From contig DAOUHX010000311.1 of assembly GCA_034428395.1 (NCBI GenBank), forward strand, positions 12,751-76,750: DNA of 64,000 nucleotides. Reading direction: 5' to 3'. The number at the start of each line of letters is the position of its first letter. Within the stretch, counting starts at the first letter, position 1. Both the position numbers and the translations under genes were made by a program. Shown here in pieces: positions 24,562-33,817 of the stretch. This DNA comes from Bin5 sp034428395 (GTDB lineage Bacteria; Chloroflexota; Anaerolineae; Caldilineales; Caldilineaceae). The notes under the pieces were generated by a model. That model did no database searches and had not been told where the DNA came from. It was given only the letters and a program-made list of their open reading frames with translations.

Positions 24562-25953
24562 GTGTTTGAGAGTTTGTCGGACAAGCTTCAGGGTGTATTT
24601 GAGAATCTGGCCAGCCGCGGCAGGCTATCCGACCGCGATGTAAACGCCGCGTTGCGCGAGGTTCGCCTGGCCCTGCTCGAAGCTGACGTCAACTACAGAG
24701 TAGTCCGCGAATTTGTCGGCCGTATAAAGGAACGGGCGGTCGGCGCGGAGGTGACTGAAAGTCTCACCCCTGCCCAGCAGGTCGTCAAGATCGTCAATGA
24801 GGAGCTGGTAAGACTCCTGGGCGAACCTTCACCGCTCAACCTCTCGGGCGCGCCTCCCCTTGTTATAATGCTGGTCGGCTTGCAGGGCGCCGGCAAGACG
24901 ACCATGGCAGCAAAACTGGCCCTACGGCTCCGCAAACAGGGCCAGCGGCCAATGCTCGTCGCCGCTGATATCTACCGCCCGGCTGCCATCGATCAGCTGG
25001 AGACGCTGGCGCGGCAGATCGACATCCCCGTACACAGTGAAGGCACTGAAGCCGCGCCCAGCTCTATCGTCAAGAACGCCATGCGGATCGCACGCGAAAA
25101 GGCATACACTGTTCTGCTTCTCGACACGGCCGGCCGCCTTCAGATCGATGAAACGATGATGCAGGAGCTGGAGCAGATACGTCTGATCGCGCGGCCGGTT
25201 GATGTCCTCCTCGTCGTCGATGCCATGACAGGACAGGAGGCGGTCACCGTCGCCGAGGGCTTCCACGAACGGGTGCCCATCACAGGGTTGGTGATGACAA
25301 AGATCGATGGTGACGCCAGGGGCGGTGCCGCGTTGAGCATCCGCCAGGTGACCGGCGTGCCGATCAAGTTTCTCGGTACGAGCGAAAAGATGGACGGCCT
25401 CGAACCCTTTCACTCGGACCGGCTGGCCGGGCGCATCCTCGGCATGGGTGACATGATGACGCTCATTGAACGCGCCACTGAGAGCATTAGCGAGGAGGAT
25501 GCTCAGGCGATGGAAGAGCGGCTGGCGGAGGGCCAGTTCGACTTCGAAGACTTCCGCGACCAGCTGCAGAAGATACAGCATCTCGGGTCCATCGGCGATC
25601 TGCTCAAGATGGTTCCCGGCATGGGCCAGTTCGCAAAGCAGGTTGACGCACAGGAAGTCAGTTCCGACCTGAAGCAGATCGAGGCCATTATCAACAGCAT
25701 GACCGTTCAGGAGCGGCGGCTGCCCAGCCTGCTTAATGCGAGCCGCCGGCGCCGCATTGCAAACGGGAGCGGCACATCCGTCGAAGCTGTCAACCAGCTC
25801 ATGAAGCGCTTCCGCGACATGCAGAAAATGATGAAGCAGGCCGGCATGTTGGGCCAGCAGAGCACTAAGCGCAAGAAGAAACGCAGACGTCGACAGCGCG
25901 AGCCGGATGCGCAAGGCCTTCTCGCCTCAATACGTCAAGGCCGAGTCTCATGA
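24562..25953 (+). CDS. ffh: Signal recognition particle protein Ffh
   Basis: The SRP54 GTPase that binds signal sequences on ribosomes and docks with FtsY. N domain from FESLSDKLQGVFENLA; G domain with GLQGAGKTTMAAKLA, LDTAGRLQIDE and MTKIDGDARGG; methionine-rich M domain from about residue 295 (LKMVPGMGQFAKQ, MKRFRDMQKMMKQAG). The C-terminus has a very basic stretch (KRKKKRRRRQRE). The GTG at 24562 gives the usual N-terminus and follows GGAGCAAGG; an ATG at 24505 would add 19 residues. It is first in the classical ffh-rpsP-khpA-rimM order. Confidence 0.96.
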   Translation: MFESLSDKLQGVFENLASRGRLSDRDVNAALREVRLALLEADVNYRVVREFVGRIKERAVGAEVTESLTPAQQVVKIVNEELVRLLGEPSPLNLSGAPPLVIMLVGLQGAGKTTMAAKLALRLRKQGQRPMLVAADIYRPAAIDQLETLARQIDIPVHSEGTEAAPSSIVKNAMRIAREKAYTVLLLDTAGRLQIDETMMQELEQIRLIARPVDVLLVVDAMTGQEAVTVAEGFHERVPITGLVMTKIDGDARGGAALSIRQVTGVPIKFLGTSEKMDGLEPFHSDRLAGRILGMGDMMTLIERATESISEEDAQAMEERLAEGQFDFEDFRDQLQKIQHLGSIGDLLKMVPGMGQFAKQVDAQEVSSDLKQIEAIINSMTVQERRLPSLLNASRRRRIANGSGTSVEAVNQLMKRFRDMQKMMKQAGMLGQQSTKRKKKRRRRQREPDAQGLLASIRQGRVS

Positions 25954-26102
25954 CGCCTCCCTCTTCAGCCCCACGCAGGGCTCAGCCGGGTGCTCTTGGT
26001 GAGGGCCGGCGCGTAGAAAATCTCTGCAGGTTCCCCGGTCTCGCGCTCGGGGCCCGCATTTGGAAAACTTTTCAGATTGCATCAACCAAGGAGTCTTAAT
26101 CA

Positions 26103-26414
26103 GTGGTACGCATTCGTCTGCGCCGCATGGGCGCCAAGAAGAAGCCATTCTACCGAATTGTAGTCGCCGACCAGCGCAGCCCGCGCGATGGCCGCTTTAT
26201 TGAAAACATCGGCACGTACGACCCGATGACCGATCCCCCCACGATTCAGATCAAGAGCGAACGCGCCGGCCACTGGCTGAGCGTCGGTGCCCAGCCCAGC
26301 GAGGCCGTGGCACGACTGCTGAAGAAAACCGGCATTACCGACGAGCAAGGCAAGCTGAAGGCCGTCGAAGTTGAATCAGCCGCGCCTGACGTCGAAGAAA
26401 CGGAAGCCGCCTGA
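26103..26414 (+). CDS. rpsP: 30S ribosomal protein S16
   Basis: A 103-residue small-subunit protein. The family start VRIRLRRMGAKKKPFYRIVV and the segment GRFIENIGTYDP are diagnostic. An acidic tail (about 20 residues) follows the core. GTG start with AAGGAG ten bases upstream. It lies between ffh and khpA. Confidence 0.97.
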   Translation: MVRIRLRRMGAKKKPFYRIVVADQRSPRDGRFIENIGTYDPMTDPPTIQIKSERAGHWLSVGAQPSEAVARLLKKTGITDEQGKLKAVEVESAAPDVEETEAA

Positions 26415-26435
26415 GCCGGGTAAAGCGAGAACTCC

Positions 26436-26663
26436 GTGAAAGAACTAATCGAATTCATGGCTAAGGCACTGGTCGAGAATCCAGATGAGGTGCATGTCTC
26501 GGAGCGTACCTACCGTGAACGCGTGGTCCTCTGCTTACAGGTTGCGCCGGAGGATGCGGGGCGGGTCATCGGCAAGAACGGAAGGGTGGCGAATGCCATG
26601 CGTTCCGTTCTCAAGGTAGCCTCGATCCGACAGTCGCGCGATGCGATTCTCAAAATAATGTAG
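26436..26663 (+). CDS. khpA: KH-domain RNA-binding protein KhpA
   Basis: A 75-residue single KH domain (formerly YlqC). The nucleic-acid-binding GxxG loop is GKNG within GRVIGKNGRVANAMRS. KhpA binds RNA, in Firmicutes together with KhpB/Jag, and affects cell division and RNA stability. It starts with GTG 21 bases after rpsP, matching the common rpsP-khpA-rimM order. Confidence 0.94.
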   Translation: MKELIEFMAKALVENPDEVHVSERTYRERVVLCLQVAPEDAGRVIGKNGRVANAMRSVLKVASIRQSRDAILKIM

Positions 26664-26901
26664 CGGCGCTCGCGCGTCACCGTCCGCACCGATAGCGATT
26701 GGCCCAGGCTTGTTCGTCGCTTTCTGACCTGCAATCCATCTCTTCCTTCTCGAGGGGAAGCCGCAACACAGTCGACAGTGCCCGAGCGGCTAGCGTTGGT
26801 CCCGCAGGCAAAGACTTTTTTCTCCGCTGCGGAAGATTGGCCTGTTGAAGGGCCGGCCTGGGCGACAACGAGCACGGCATGCAACACACAGGATCGATCC
26901 G

Positions 26902-27519
26902 ATGGCAGTGCCTTACGGAAGAAAACGACGCCGGCAGCGCAAGAACGGGCCAGCCCGTGTCAGCCGCTTTCACAGGCGCTCGGTTTCCGTTCCTGAGGGT
27001 CATCTGATCGTTGGCCGCATACTGGGCGCGCATGGCCTGCGCGGAGAGGTGAAAGTCGAGTCCTATACTGACTTTGAAGACCGCTTCAATCCCGGCCAAA
27101 AACTGCTGCTCGGCCAGGAACTCCTTGTTGCCGAAATTGCTACGTCCAGGGCTCACAAGGGCATCTTCCTTCTAGGCTTCAATGAAGTTACCGACAGGGA
27201 GGAGGCAGAGCATCTGTACAATGAGTGGCTTTACATTCCCGAAAATGCGGCCATGCAGTTGGACGAAGACTCCTTTTGGGTGCATGACATAATCGGCCTG
27301 AAGGTGCAGAACGAATCCCATGTGCGGCTGGGTGAAGTCGTGGACGTCCTCTTTACAGGCGCCAATGAAGTGTACATTGTGCACCCCGCCCCTGGCATCA
27401 ATCAGGACCGTGATCTGCTCATCCCTGCGCTGGCGGATGTGATTCGCCGCGTCGACCTCGAAGAAGGAGCCGTAACCGTCCGCCTTCTGCCGGGAATGCT
27501 TGACGAAATTGGACCCTAG
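26902..27519 (+). CDS. rimM: 16S rRNA processing protein RimM
   Basis: A factor that helps mature the 30S head and binds S19. The N-terminal domain starts at HLIVGRILGAHGLRGEVKV and the C-terminal PRC-barrel includes FWVHDIIGLKV and DLLIPALADVI. About 205 residues from the ATG at 26902, including some 30 very basic residues (GRKRRRQRKNG) before the RimM core. A start near the GTG at 26992 would give the standard length. The expected neighbours trmD and rplS are absent downstream. Confidence 0.9.
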   Translation: MAVPYGRKRRRQRKNGPARVSRFHRRSVSVPEGHLIVGRILGAHGLRGEVKVESYTDFEDRFNPGQKLLLGQELLVAEIATSRAHKGIFLLGFNEVTDREEAEHLYNEWLYIPENAAMQLDEDSFWVHDIIGLKVQNESHVRLGEVVDVLFTGANEVYIVHPAPGINQDRDLLIPALADVIRRVDLEEGAVTVRLLPGMLDEIGP

Positions 27520-27564
27520 ACCCATCTGACTCGCGGTCGGATTCTGACTGTCGACCTCCCACCA

Positions 27565-28647
27565 ATGGACGAACGAGCTTACTGGATCGCCTTCAACTCT
27601 GTCGCCGGCATTGGTCCTGCGCGGCTGAATGCTCTGATGGAACTGTGTGGGAGCATCGAATCGGCCTGGAACGCGCCGGTGAAACACCTGGAGGCAGCCG
27701 GTCTCGATCGCCGAACGATCAACAATCTTGTTGCCGTCCGCCGCAGACTCGATCCCCAGAACGAATTGGAAAAAGTCTCCCGGAGTGGAGTCGACGTACT
27801 CACGCAGGAAGACGGCAGTTACCCGGCCAACCTGCTGGGTCTTCCAAACTCTCCGCCGCTCCTGTACTCGCGCGGTCAGCTGGAACAGCAGGACCGGCTG
27901 GCGGTTGCCGTTGTCGGCACGCGTCGCGTCTCCCCCTACGGCAGAGAGGTGGCCCGCAGAATAGGAAGTGAACTGGCGATCAACGGTGTTACGGTCGTCA
28001 GCGGCCTGGCGCTGGGCGTGGACGCGATTGCCCATGCTGCCGCGCTCGAATCGGGCGGACGGACAGTCGCTGTCCTGGGCAGCGGCGTCGACCAGATCTA
28101 CCCGGCGCAAAACCGCAGGCTCGCGCTGCAGATCATCGAGAACGGCGCCTTGGTAAGCGAGTATCCTCTCGGCACCAAACCGGAGGCCCGGAACTTTCCG
28201 CCCCGCAACCGCATCATCAGTGGGATGAGTCTGGCGGTCGTCGTCGTGGAGGCTGCAGCTCGAAGCGGTGCTCTCATCACGGCCGCCTTCGCAGCTGAAC
28301 AAGGACGCGATGTTTACGCCGTTCCAGGCTCGATTCTCAGCCCAGGCAGCGATGGTTGCAACCGCTTGATCCAGGATGGAGCCATACCAGTTACATCCCC
28401 AGGCGACCTGTTGGAGCACCTTCAGCTGGAGACTGCCGCCGCCCGCCAGGAGGCCCGGGTCTCAATGCCGGCCACACCCCAGGAAGAGCTGATCCTCAGG
28501 CATGTTACGGCCGAACCGCGGCACATGAATGAGATAGTTCGCGCAGCAACGCTGGACACTTCACAGGTCAGCAGCCTGCTTGCCACGATGGAAATCAAAG
28601 GACTTGTGCGCCACGTTGGCCTGATGCAATACGTGCGTGCGGTCTGA
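27565..28647 (+). CDS. dprA: DNA processing protein DprA
   Basis: A 360-residue DprA/Smf protein, which loads RecA on incoming single-stranded DNA in natural transformation and is widespread in non-competent bacteria too. An N-terminal helical domain (WIAFNSVAGIGPARLNAL) precedes a Rossmann-like core with VAVVGTRRVSPYG, SGLALGVDAIAH, VAVLGSGVDQIYP, FPPRNRIISG and SGALITAAFAAEQGR. A winged-helix domain ends the protein (about 300-355). It lies 45 bases after rimM and 12 before manC. Confidence 0.94.
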   Translation: MDERAYWIAFNSVAGIGPARLNALMELCGSIESAWNAPVKHLEAAGLDRRTINNLVAVRRRLDPQNELEKVSRSGVDVLTQEDGSYPANLLGLPNSPPLLYSRGQLEQQDRLAVAVVGTRRVSPYGREVARRIGSELAINGVTVVSGLALGVDAIAHAAALESGGRTVAVLGSGVDQIYPAQNRRLALQIIENGALVSEYPLGTKPEARNFPPRNRIISGMSLAVVVVEAAARSGALITAAFAAEQGRDVYAVPGSILSPGSDGCNRLIQDGAIPVTSPGDLLEHLQLETAAARQEARVSMPATPQEELILRHVTAEPRHMNEIVRAATLDTSQVSSLLATMEIKGLVRHVGLMQYVRAV

Positions 28648-28659
28648 CCGGAAAGAACA

Positions 28660-29736
28660 ATGTACGCAGTAATTCTCGCCGGCGGTGTCGGCACACGTTT
28701 ATGGCCCCGTAGCCGCCAGGACTCCCCAAAACAGTTCAGCGACATCACGGGAAGCGGTCGTACGATGATTCAGGCCACGGCAGCCCGTCTGGACGGCTTG
28801 GTCGCCCCTAATGATACCTATGTTGTTACAGGCAGTCGTTACGCCGGGCTCTGCGCCGAGCAGCTCAACTGCATTCCCCGCGCAAATATCCTATCGGAGC
28901 CGAGCGGCCGCAACACCGCGCCGGCAATCGCCCTGGCCTGCGCTCGCTTGAAACGCCGTGATCCCGCGGAAGTCGTCGCCATACTACCCGCCGATCATCA
29001 CATCCAGGACGGGGTTGCCTTCCAGGAGGCCCTGCGACAGGCCGAGCGCAGCGCCCGTTGCGGATATCTCACCGTCCTCGGCATCGAGCCAACGAAGGCG
29101 CACACCGGTTACGGCTATATACAGCGCGCGGCGGAGCGGCTGCCTCTCCAGGGAGATCTGGCGACCTACCCGGTCGTGCAGTTCCTCGAGAAACCCGATC
29201 AGGCGACCGCGGAACAGTTTTTGGCTGACGGACGCTACTATTGGAACGGCGGCATTTTTGTCGGACGCGTCGATCGACTCTTGTCAGAATACTGCGATCG
29301 TATGCCCGATCTTTTCGCCGCCATAAGCCGAATCGCCGAGGTGCCCGATACGCCCGGAATGGACAGCCTACTGGCGGAGATTTGGCCGACAATGCCCGAT
29401 ATCTCGTTCGATTACGCTTTGATGGAGGGTGCGCAGAGGGTGGCGGTCGTGCCAATGCAGGTTGGATGGAATGACCTGGGCAGCTGGGACGCGCTTGAAG
29501 TCGTTGCTGCGCCCGACGAAACCGGCAACTATCCCGTCGAAGGGGAACTCTTGCCTATAGACAGCACCGGCAACATTGTGGCGGTCGACAAACAGGTTGT
29601 CGCTCTCGTCGACGTCAATGACCTGGTCGTGATCGATGCAGGAGATGCACTTCTCATTGGCAGGAAAGAGAGCATTCAGCAGGTCAAGCAGGTTGTAGCC
29701 AAGCTGCAGTCCGGACAGCGCGCCGATCTACTCTAG
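28660..29736 (+). CDS. manC: Mannose-1-phosphate guanylyltransferase
   Basis: A 358-residue nucleotidyltransferase making GDP-mannose for glycans. Signature motifs are ILAGGVGTRLWPRSR and PKQF at the N-terminus, ILPADHHI, VVQFLEKPD and WNGGIFVGRVD. The C-terminal left-handed beta-helix is short, and the isomerase domain of bifunctional ManC/AlgA proteins is absent. It probably supplies precursors for the surface polysaccharide genes at 36.8-40.4 kb. Confidence 0.93.
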   Translation: MYAVILAGGVGTRLWPRSRQDSPKQFSDITGSGRTMIQATAARLDGLVAPNDTYVVTGSRYAGLCAEQLNCIPRANILSEPSGRNTAPAIALACARLKRRDPAEVVAILPADHHIQDGVAFQEALRQAERSARCGYLTVLGIEPTKAHTGYGYIQRAAERLPLQGDLATYPVVQFLEKPDQATAEQFLADGRYYWNGGIFVGRVDRLLSEYCDRMPDLFAAISRIAEVPDTPGMDSLLAEIWPTMPDISFDYALMEGAQRVAVVPMQVGWNDLGSWDALEVVAAPDETGNYPVEGELLPIDSTGNIVAVDKQVVALVDVNDLVVIDAGDALLIGRKESIQQVKQVVAKLQSGQRADLL

Positions 29737-29774
29737 CAGATCGCCGATTCCCCTGGAAAGTCGTTGTCAGAAGA

Positions 29775-31343
29775 ATGATGGAACGCAATAGATCTTTTGT
29801 CCACATTCTCGTGTCGGGACTGGTGGGGCTTATGCTTGGCCTCTTCATCGGGTGGTGGGTCTGGCCGGTGGAATGGACCGACCCGTCCGGCGCTGCCGGG
29901 CAGCCGGTCGCTACGGCCCCGGACCGGGCCGGCGAGCCGACGGCCGATCAGATCCCCGAAGAGTCCGCCGCCGACACATCTTTCCAGGAGTGGCTCAACC
30001 AGGCGCTGCTGTACCTCGCCGCCGCACTGCTTGTGGGTGGCGCGGTCGCAATTGGTTACCAGTTCTTGCGGCATCCTGAACCCGGCGCGTCGTCAAGAAG
30101 GTCAGCCGGATCCACGAAAGCAAGACAGGCAGCCGTCCAGCAGGCTCGCCGCCCGCGGCCGGTCTTTGTTTCCGGTAAACGGACCGGCTCCAGGGCCCCC
30201 GGCCTCGACTGGATTCGTAGGTCCCGGCCCTCCCGCGACGAGGCAGACGTTGACGAGCCTGTCTTTCCCAGCCAGTCCGGCTCACTGTACGACGCCGGAG
30301 AAGGGTCCCGGTTCGCCCGCCAGGCAGAAGCGGGGAATCTTCCAGGGGGCGACGCAGAGGCCGGGCGTAGCCAACTCTCCGCGGACGAAGAAGAAACGAC
30401 TTTCGCTGAGTCTTGGCCGGAATCCGGCACCGATTGGGCAGATTCGCCCGCGCCAGCGGCCCAGGAAGGTCCTGTTCAGGAAGAGTTCTCTCAGCCCGAA
30501 ACGCCTGAAGCAATGCCACCGGAACCACTGTACGACCGGCCTCCGCAGCCTCTCGAGAGTCTCGATTCCCAGCCGTTCGAAGCCGAAAGCAGCCCGTCGG
30601 CGGCGGAACAAATGACCTCCGAAGACGCAGCCGCGCCGCACCAGGAAACCGGGGCACTTGAGGACAGGGAGGTGGCAGACGCGATTCTACGCGATGACAG
30701 TGGGCAGTCGCCGCCTGTCTCTCTAGGTCATGCAGGAGTTCAGGCTGTCGATTCAGTCGACGCAGGCGGTCGCGAGCAGGAGTTCTCCGACGACGATCCA
30801 ACCCCGCTGCAGGTCCCGCCACCGCAGTCGCTGGTCGAACTATCTCCCGCTGGCGCTTCCGCTGACATCGAGCCCAGAGACGGCGCACCGTCGCCAGGCG
30901 GCGACGTATTGGGGACATTCGAGGCGAACTACGCCTTTGGCATCCAGTCCTACGACGAAAGCTTCACCATTTCTGGGCCGGACGGAGAGCTGTTGGGCGC
31001 TTGCGGAATGGGCATGAATGAATCTCTGGATAGGGAAGCAGCCGATACGGACCAGGTGCGACTGCTGGAGATCTGGCTCTACGACCGCTCAGCCGTTCGT
31101 AGTATCAGCCGGCTGCTGGTCTCTCCCGGTTTCGACGCGACCCTCCTTGACGACCGCAGCGAGATGGACGGTACCAATCGTTCACCTCCCCTGGAACTGG
31201 CGCCGGGTCTGACATGCAGGCTCGGATCCCACCACATCCAGCTCGATTGCGCGATTAAGAACGTATCCTATCTGGATAGTGGTCAGGCTCCGCGACCTTT
31301 GCGGTCGGTCAGCGCGGCTCTGGTCGTGCGCAACCCGGAGTAG
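29775..31343 (+). CDS. Hypothetical membrane protein with long acidic/proline linker
   Basis: A 522-residue protein. Two N-terminal hydrophobic segments (about residues 8-31 and 77-96) flank a short extracytoplasmic stretch. A roughly 270-residue disordered linker rich in E, P, S and Q follows, then a compact C-terminal domain of about 150 residues starting near GDVLGTFEANYAFGIQSYDESF. That domain has regular beta-strand alternation and no recognised family. The linker and C-terminal domain appear cytoplasmic. The gene starts 38 bases after manC and converges with dgt. Confidence 0.68.
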   Translation: MMERNRSFVHILVSGLVGLMLGLFIGWWVWPVEWTDPSGAAGQPVATAPDRAGEPTADQIPEESAADTSFQEWLNQALLYLAAALLVGGAVAIGYQFLRHPEPGASSRRSAGSTKARQAAVQQARRPRPVFVSGKRTGSRAPGLDWIRRSRPSRDEADVDEPVFPSQSGSLYDAGEGSRFARQAEAGNLPGGDAEAGRSQLSADEEETTFAESWPESGTDWADSPAPAAQEGPVQEEFSQPETPEAMPPEPLYDRPPQPLESLDSQPFEAESSPSAAEQMTSEDAAAPHQETGALEDREVADAILRDDSGQSPPVSLGHAGVQAVDSVDAGGREQEFSDDDPTPLQVPPPQSLVELSPAGASADIEPRDGAPSPGGDVLGTFEANYAFGIQSYDESFTISGPDGELLGACGMGMNESLDREAADTDQVRLLEIWLYDRSAVRSISRLLVSPGFDATLLDDRSEMDGTNRSPPLELAPGLTCRLGSHHIQLDCAIKNVSYLDSGQAPRPLRSVSAALVVRNPE

Positions 31344-31380
31344 CAGGACGCGGTCCGAATCGCCGCACGCTGACCGAAGT

Positions 31381-32547
31381 TCAAACAGGCTCCCTCGTAT
31401 CGAAAAGGCGGCGGTATTCTGCGATGGCGTAACGGTCGGTCATGCCGGCAATGTAGTCGCAAATGATGCGATGTACGTCCCCGTCGGCCTGGGCTAGGGA
31501 TTCCTGCGCTTCCGGCGGCAACTGGGCCGGTTCCTCGACAAAGGCGCCAAATAGCGCGCGCACAGTACGGTCCGCCTTTGCCGCCATCCGCACGACGCGG
31601 AAATGCCGGTAGAATCGGTCGAAAAGGAAGCGCTTTAGCTCCCGGTTTTCCTCCTCAACCTCAACAGAATACTCGGCCATGTTCTCTGCCTGCGAGCGCA
31701 GTTCAACCAGGTCTCTCACGCCGGCCGCACTCAGTCTTTCGTCGGTCGCACGGATCGCGTCGCTGACCTCAATGCCCACCAGCCGGCGGATGAACCGGTA
31801 GCGGTCCAGCGGCTCGGTCAGGTCGATCGACGACGGCACCAGACCGAGCGAGTCGAGGACCCGCCGGCTAATGGCCAGGTCCAGAAAGTCGTCGGGGTCC
31901 AGGATCCCTGCCCGCAGGCCGTCATCAGCGTCGCTCGTGTTGTATGCGATCTCGTCCGCCAGGTTGCTCAGCTGGCATTCGAGCGTACCGCGCTCCTCCG
32001 CGCTGTACTCCCTGGCGTCGACGACGTCGTAGTCCGTGTCGTGCTTGACCACGCCTTCGCGCACCTCGTACGTCAAATTCAGCCCAGGATGGGATTGGTA
32101 GCGCTGCGCCAGTTTCGTGATGATTCGATAGGTCTGTTTCTGGTGATCATAGCCGCCGTGTTTCTGCATCAGTTCATTCAGTGTCGCCTCACCGGTATGC
32201 CCAAAGGGAGGATGCCCCAGATCATGTGCCAGGCATATCGCCTCGCTCAGATCTTCGTTGCAGGAGAGCGCACGCGCAAGCGTGCGCCCGATCTGCGCCA
32301 CCTCAACTGTGTGTGTGAGCCGGTTGCGGTAGTGGTCGCCTTCATTGTACACGAACACTTGCGTCTTGTATTGGAGTCGGCGGAACGCGGTCGTGTGGAT
32401 GATGCGGTCCCGGTCGCGCTGGTACGCGGTACGGTAGGGATGTTCCGGCCCCGGAAAGACACGTCCGCGGCTTTCGCTGCTCCGCATCGCGTACGCTGCC
32501 AGTTCTCGGTCTTCGCGCTGCTCCAGCTCCTCCCTCGTTACGTGCAT
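31381..32547 (-). CDS. dgt: Deoxyguanosinetriphosphate triphosphohydrolase-like (HD-domain dNTPase)
   Basis: About 388 residues. The HD metal site is seen in RNRLTHTVEVAQIG and CLAHDLGHPPFGHTGE; the N-terminus SRGRVFPGPEHPYRTAYQRDRDR and FRRLQYKTQVF is typical of the dGTPase-like family, which cleaves dNTPs to deoxynucleosides and triphosphate. The ATG at 32547 follows AAGGGG at the right distance and gives the normal N-terminus; an upstream start at 32592 is less likely. Substrate preference among dNTPs cannot be told. Confidence 0.9.
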   Translation of the reverse strand: MHVTREELEQREDRELAAYAMRSSESRGRVFPGPEHPYRTAYQRDRDRIIHTTAFRRLQYKTQVFVYNEGDHYRNRLTHTVEVAQIGRTLARALSCNEDLSEAICLAHDLGHPPFGHTGEATLNELMQKHGGYDHQKQTYRIITKLAQRYQSHPGLNLTYEVREGVVKHDTDYDVVDAREYSAEERGTLECQLSNLADEIAYNTSDADDGLRAGILDPDDFLDLAISRRVLDSLGLVPSSIDLTEPLDRYRFIRRLVGIEVSDAIRATDERLSAAGVRDLVELRSQAENMAEYSVEVEEENRELKRFLFDRFYRHFRVVRMAAKADRTVRALFGAFVEEPAQLPPEAQESLAQADGDVHRIICDYIAGMTDRYAIAEYRRLFDTREPV

Positions 32548-32761
32548 TTGCAGCCCCTTATCGCAGTATTCGGTCGGATGCCGGACGTCCACAAAGCCTG
32601 CAACCGTGTCGCAGATTCCCGGCTTCAGTATACAGTCTGCTGACCGGAACCGGCCAACCGTTCCGAAAGACGCAGCCTGGCACGCAACTCCCCAACCGGC
32701 TGCGCCGCCCGCGTCCGCGCACAGGTCGCGGCCCCGTTCTCCCCTACCTTCCCGCGCGTGC

Positions 32762-32767
32762 TATAAT
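32762..32767 (+). promoter_or_regulatory. -10 box of the ftsY promoter
   Basis: A perfect TATAAT 44 bases before the ftsY start. No good -35 element is visible at the standard spacing, so this is only a likely promoter, positioned for an ftsY-prfB transcript. Confidence 0.45.
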
Positions 32768-32810
32768 TGCCCAGTAATCACTATGTCGACCCGCCCGCGG
32801 GGAGTTGCGT

Positions 32811-33761
32811 GTGCTCAGACGCCTGTTTGGACGCCAGGACGAGAAGTCGGCCGATGACCTGAGAATCGAAGAAAGCCTGAAAAAGACTCGCTCCGGCATT
32901 TTCGGGCAGGTCGGCTCCCTGTTTCAAGCTAACGAGATCGGTGACGAGTTGTGGGAAGAGTTGGAAGAGGCGCTCATCGTCGCCGACGTTGGCATGGAAA
33001 CGACCTTGGAACTGGTCGAGTCCACGCGAGCCCGGGTCGAGCGCGAGACCGTCCGGAGGGCCGCCGACGCCTATCTCATCCTTAAGCAGGAAATGGTCAA
33101 GCTCCTGCAGCCTGACGAGCCATTGGGCATCGAAGAGCCGCGCATTTTGACGGTCGTGCTCGTCGTCGGCGTCAACGGTTCCGGCAAGACGACCAGCATC
33201 GGCAAGCTGGCGCTTCGCTACAAGCAGATGGGCAAACGCGTCGTTCTCGCCGCAGGCGACACTTTCAGGGCGGCCGCAATCGACCAGCTCAAGATCTGGG
33301 GTCAGCGCGCCGAAGTCGAAGTAATCGCCCAGGCCCCCGGTTCCGACCCGGCCGCCGTACTGTTCGACGCGATGCGCGCCAGCCAGGAGAGCCGCAGCGC
33401 CGACATCCTGATCGCCGACACCGCCGGCCGTCTACAGAATAAATTCAATCTCATGCAGGAGCTGGAAAAGATGCGCCGCGTGGCCGCCAAGCAGGTCCAC
33501 CGCGCTCCCCACGAAATCCTGCTCGTTCTCGACGCCTCCACCGGCCAGAACGCCATACTGCAGGCCAAGGGCTTCCAGGAAGCATCGGGTGTTACCGGCA
33601 TCGTCCTCACCAAGCTTGACAGCACGGCCAGGGGCGGCGCCGTTCTCAATATTAAGAAGCAGCTAGGCATACCCGTGCGCTTTGTCGGCACGGGCGAGCA
33701 ATTGGAAGACCTGGCGGAGTTCGACCCGGTTGCGTTTGTCGAAGGCCTGCTGGGAGAGTAA
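32811..33761 (+). CDS. ftsY: Signal recognition particle receptor FtsY
   Basis: The SRP-receptor GTPase that docks Ffh-ribosome complexes at the membrane. About 316 residues with a short N-terminus, lacking the long acidic A domain of E. coli FtsY. The NG domain has GVNGSGKTTSIGKLA, AAGDTFRAAAIDQL, DTAGRLQNK and LTKLDSTARGGAVL. The GTG at 32811 lies six bases after GGGGAG; a TTG at 32805 is the alternative. It is followed directly by prfB. Confidence 0.96.
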   Translation: MLRRLFGRQDEKSADDLRIEESLKKTRSGIFGQVGSLFQANEIGDELWEELEEALIVADVGMETTLELVESTRARVERETVRRAADAYLILKQEMVKLLQPDEPLGIEEPRILTVVLVVGVNGSGKTTSIGKLALRYKQMGKRVVLAAGDTFRAAAIDQLKIWGQRAEVEVIAQAPGSDPAAVLFDAMRASQESRSADILIADTAGRLQNKFNLMQELEKMRRVAAKQVHRAPHEILLVLDASTGQNAILQAKGFQEASGVTGIVLTKLDSTARGGAVLNIKKQLGIPVRFVGTGEQLEDLAEFDPVAFVEGLLGE

Positions 33762-33817
33762 GGCATCCAGGGCTGCCCCGTTTGCTGGCAGATTCTCGAT
33801 AAAGGAGAGAGTAACGA

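Noticed and set aside
27172..28419. A 415-codon open frame antisense to rimM and dprA
   Set aside because: Mirror frame of two certain genes; no protein features.
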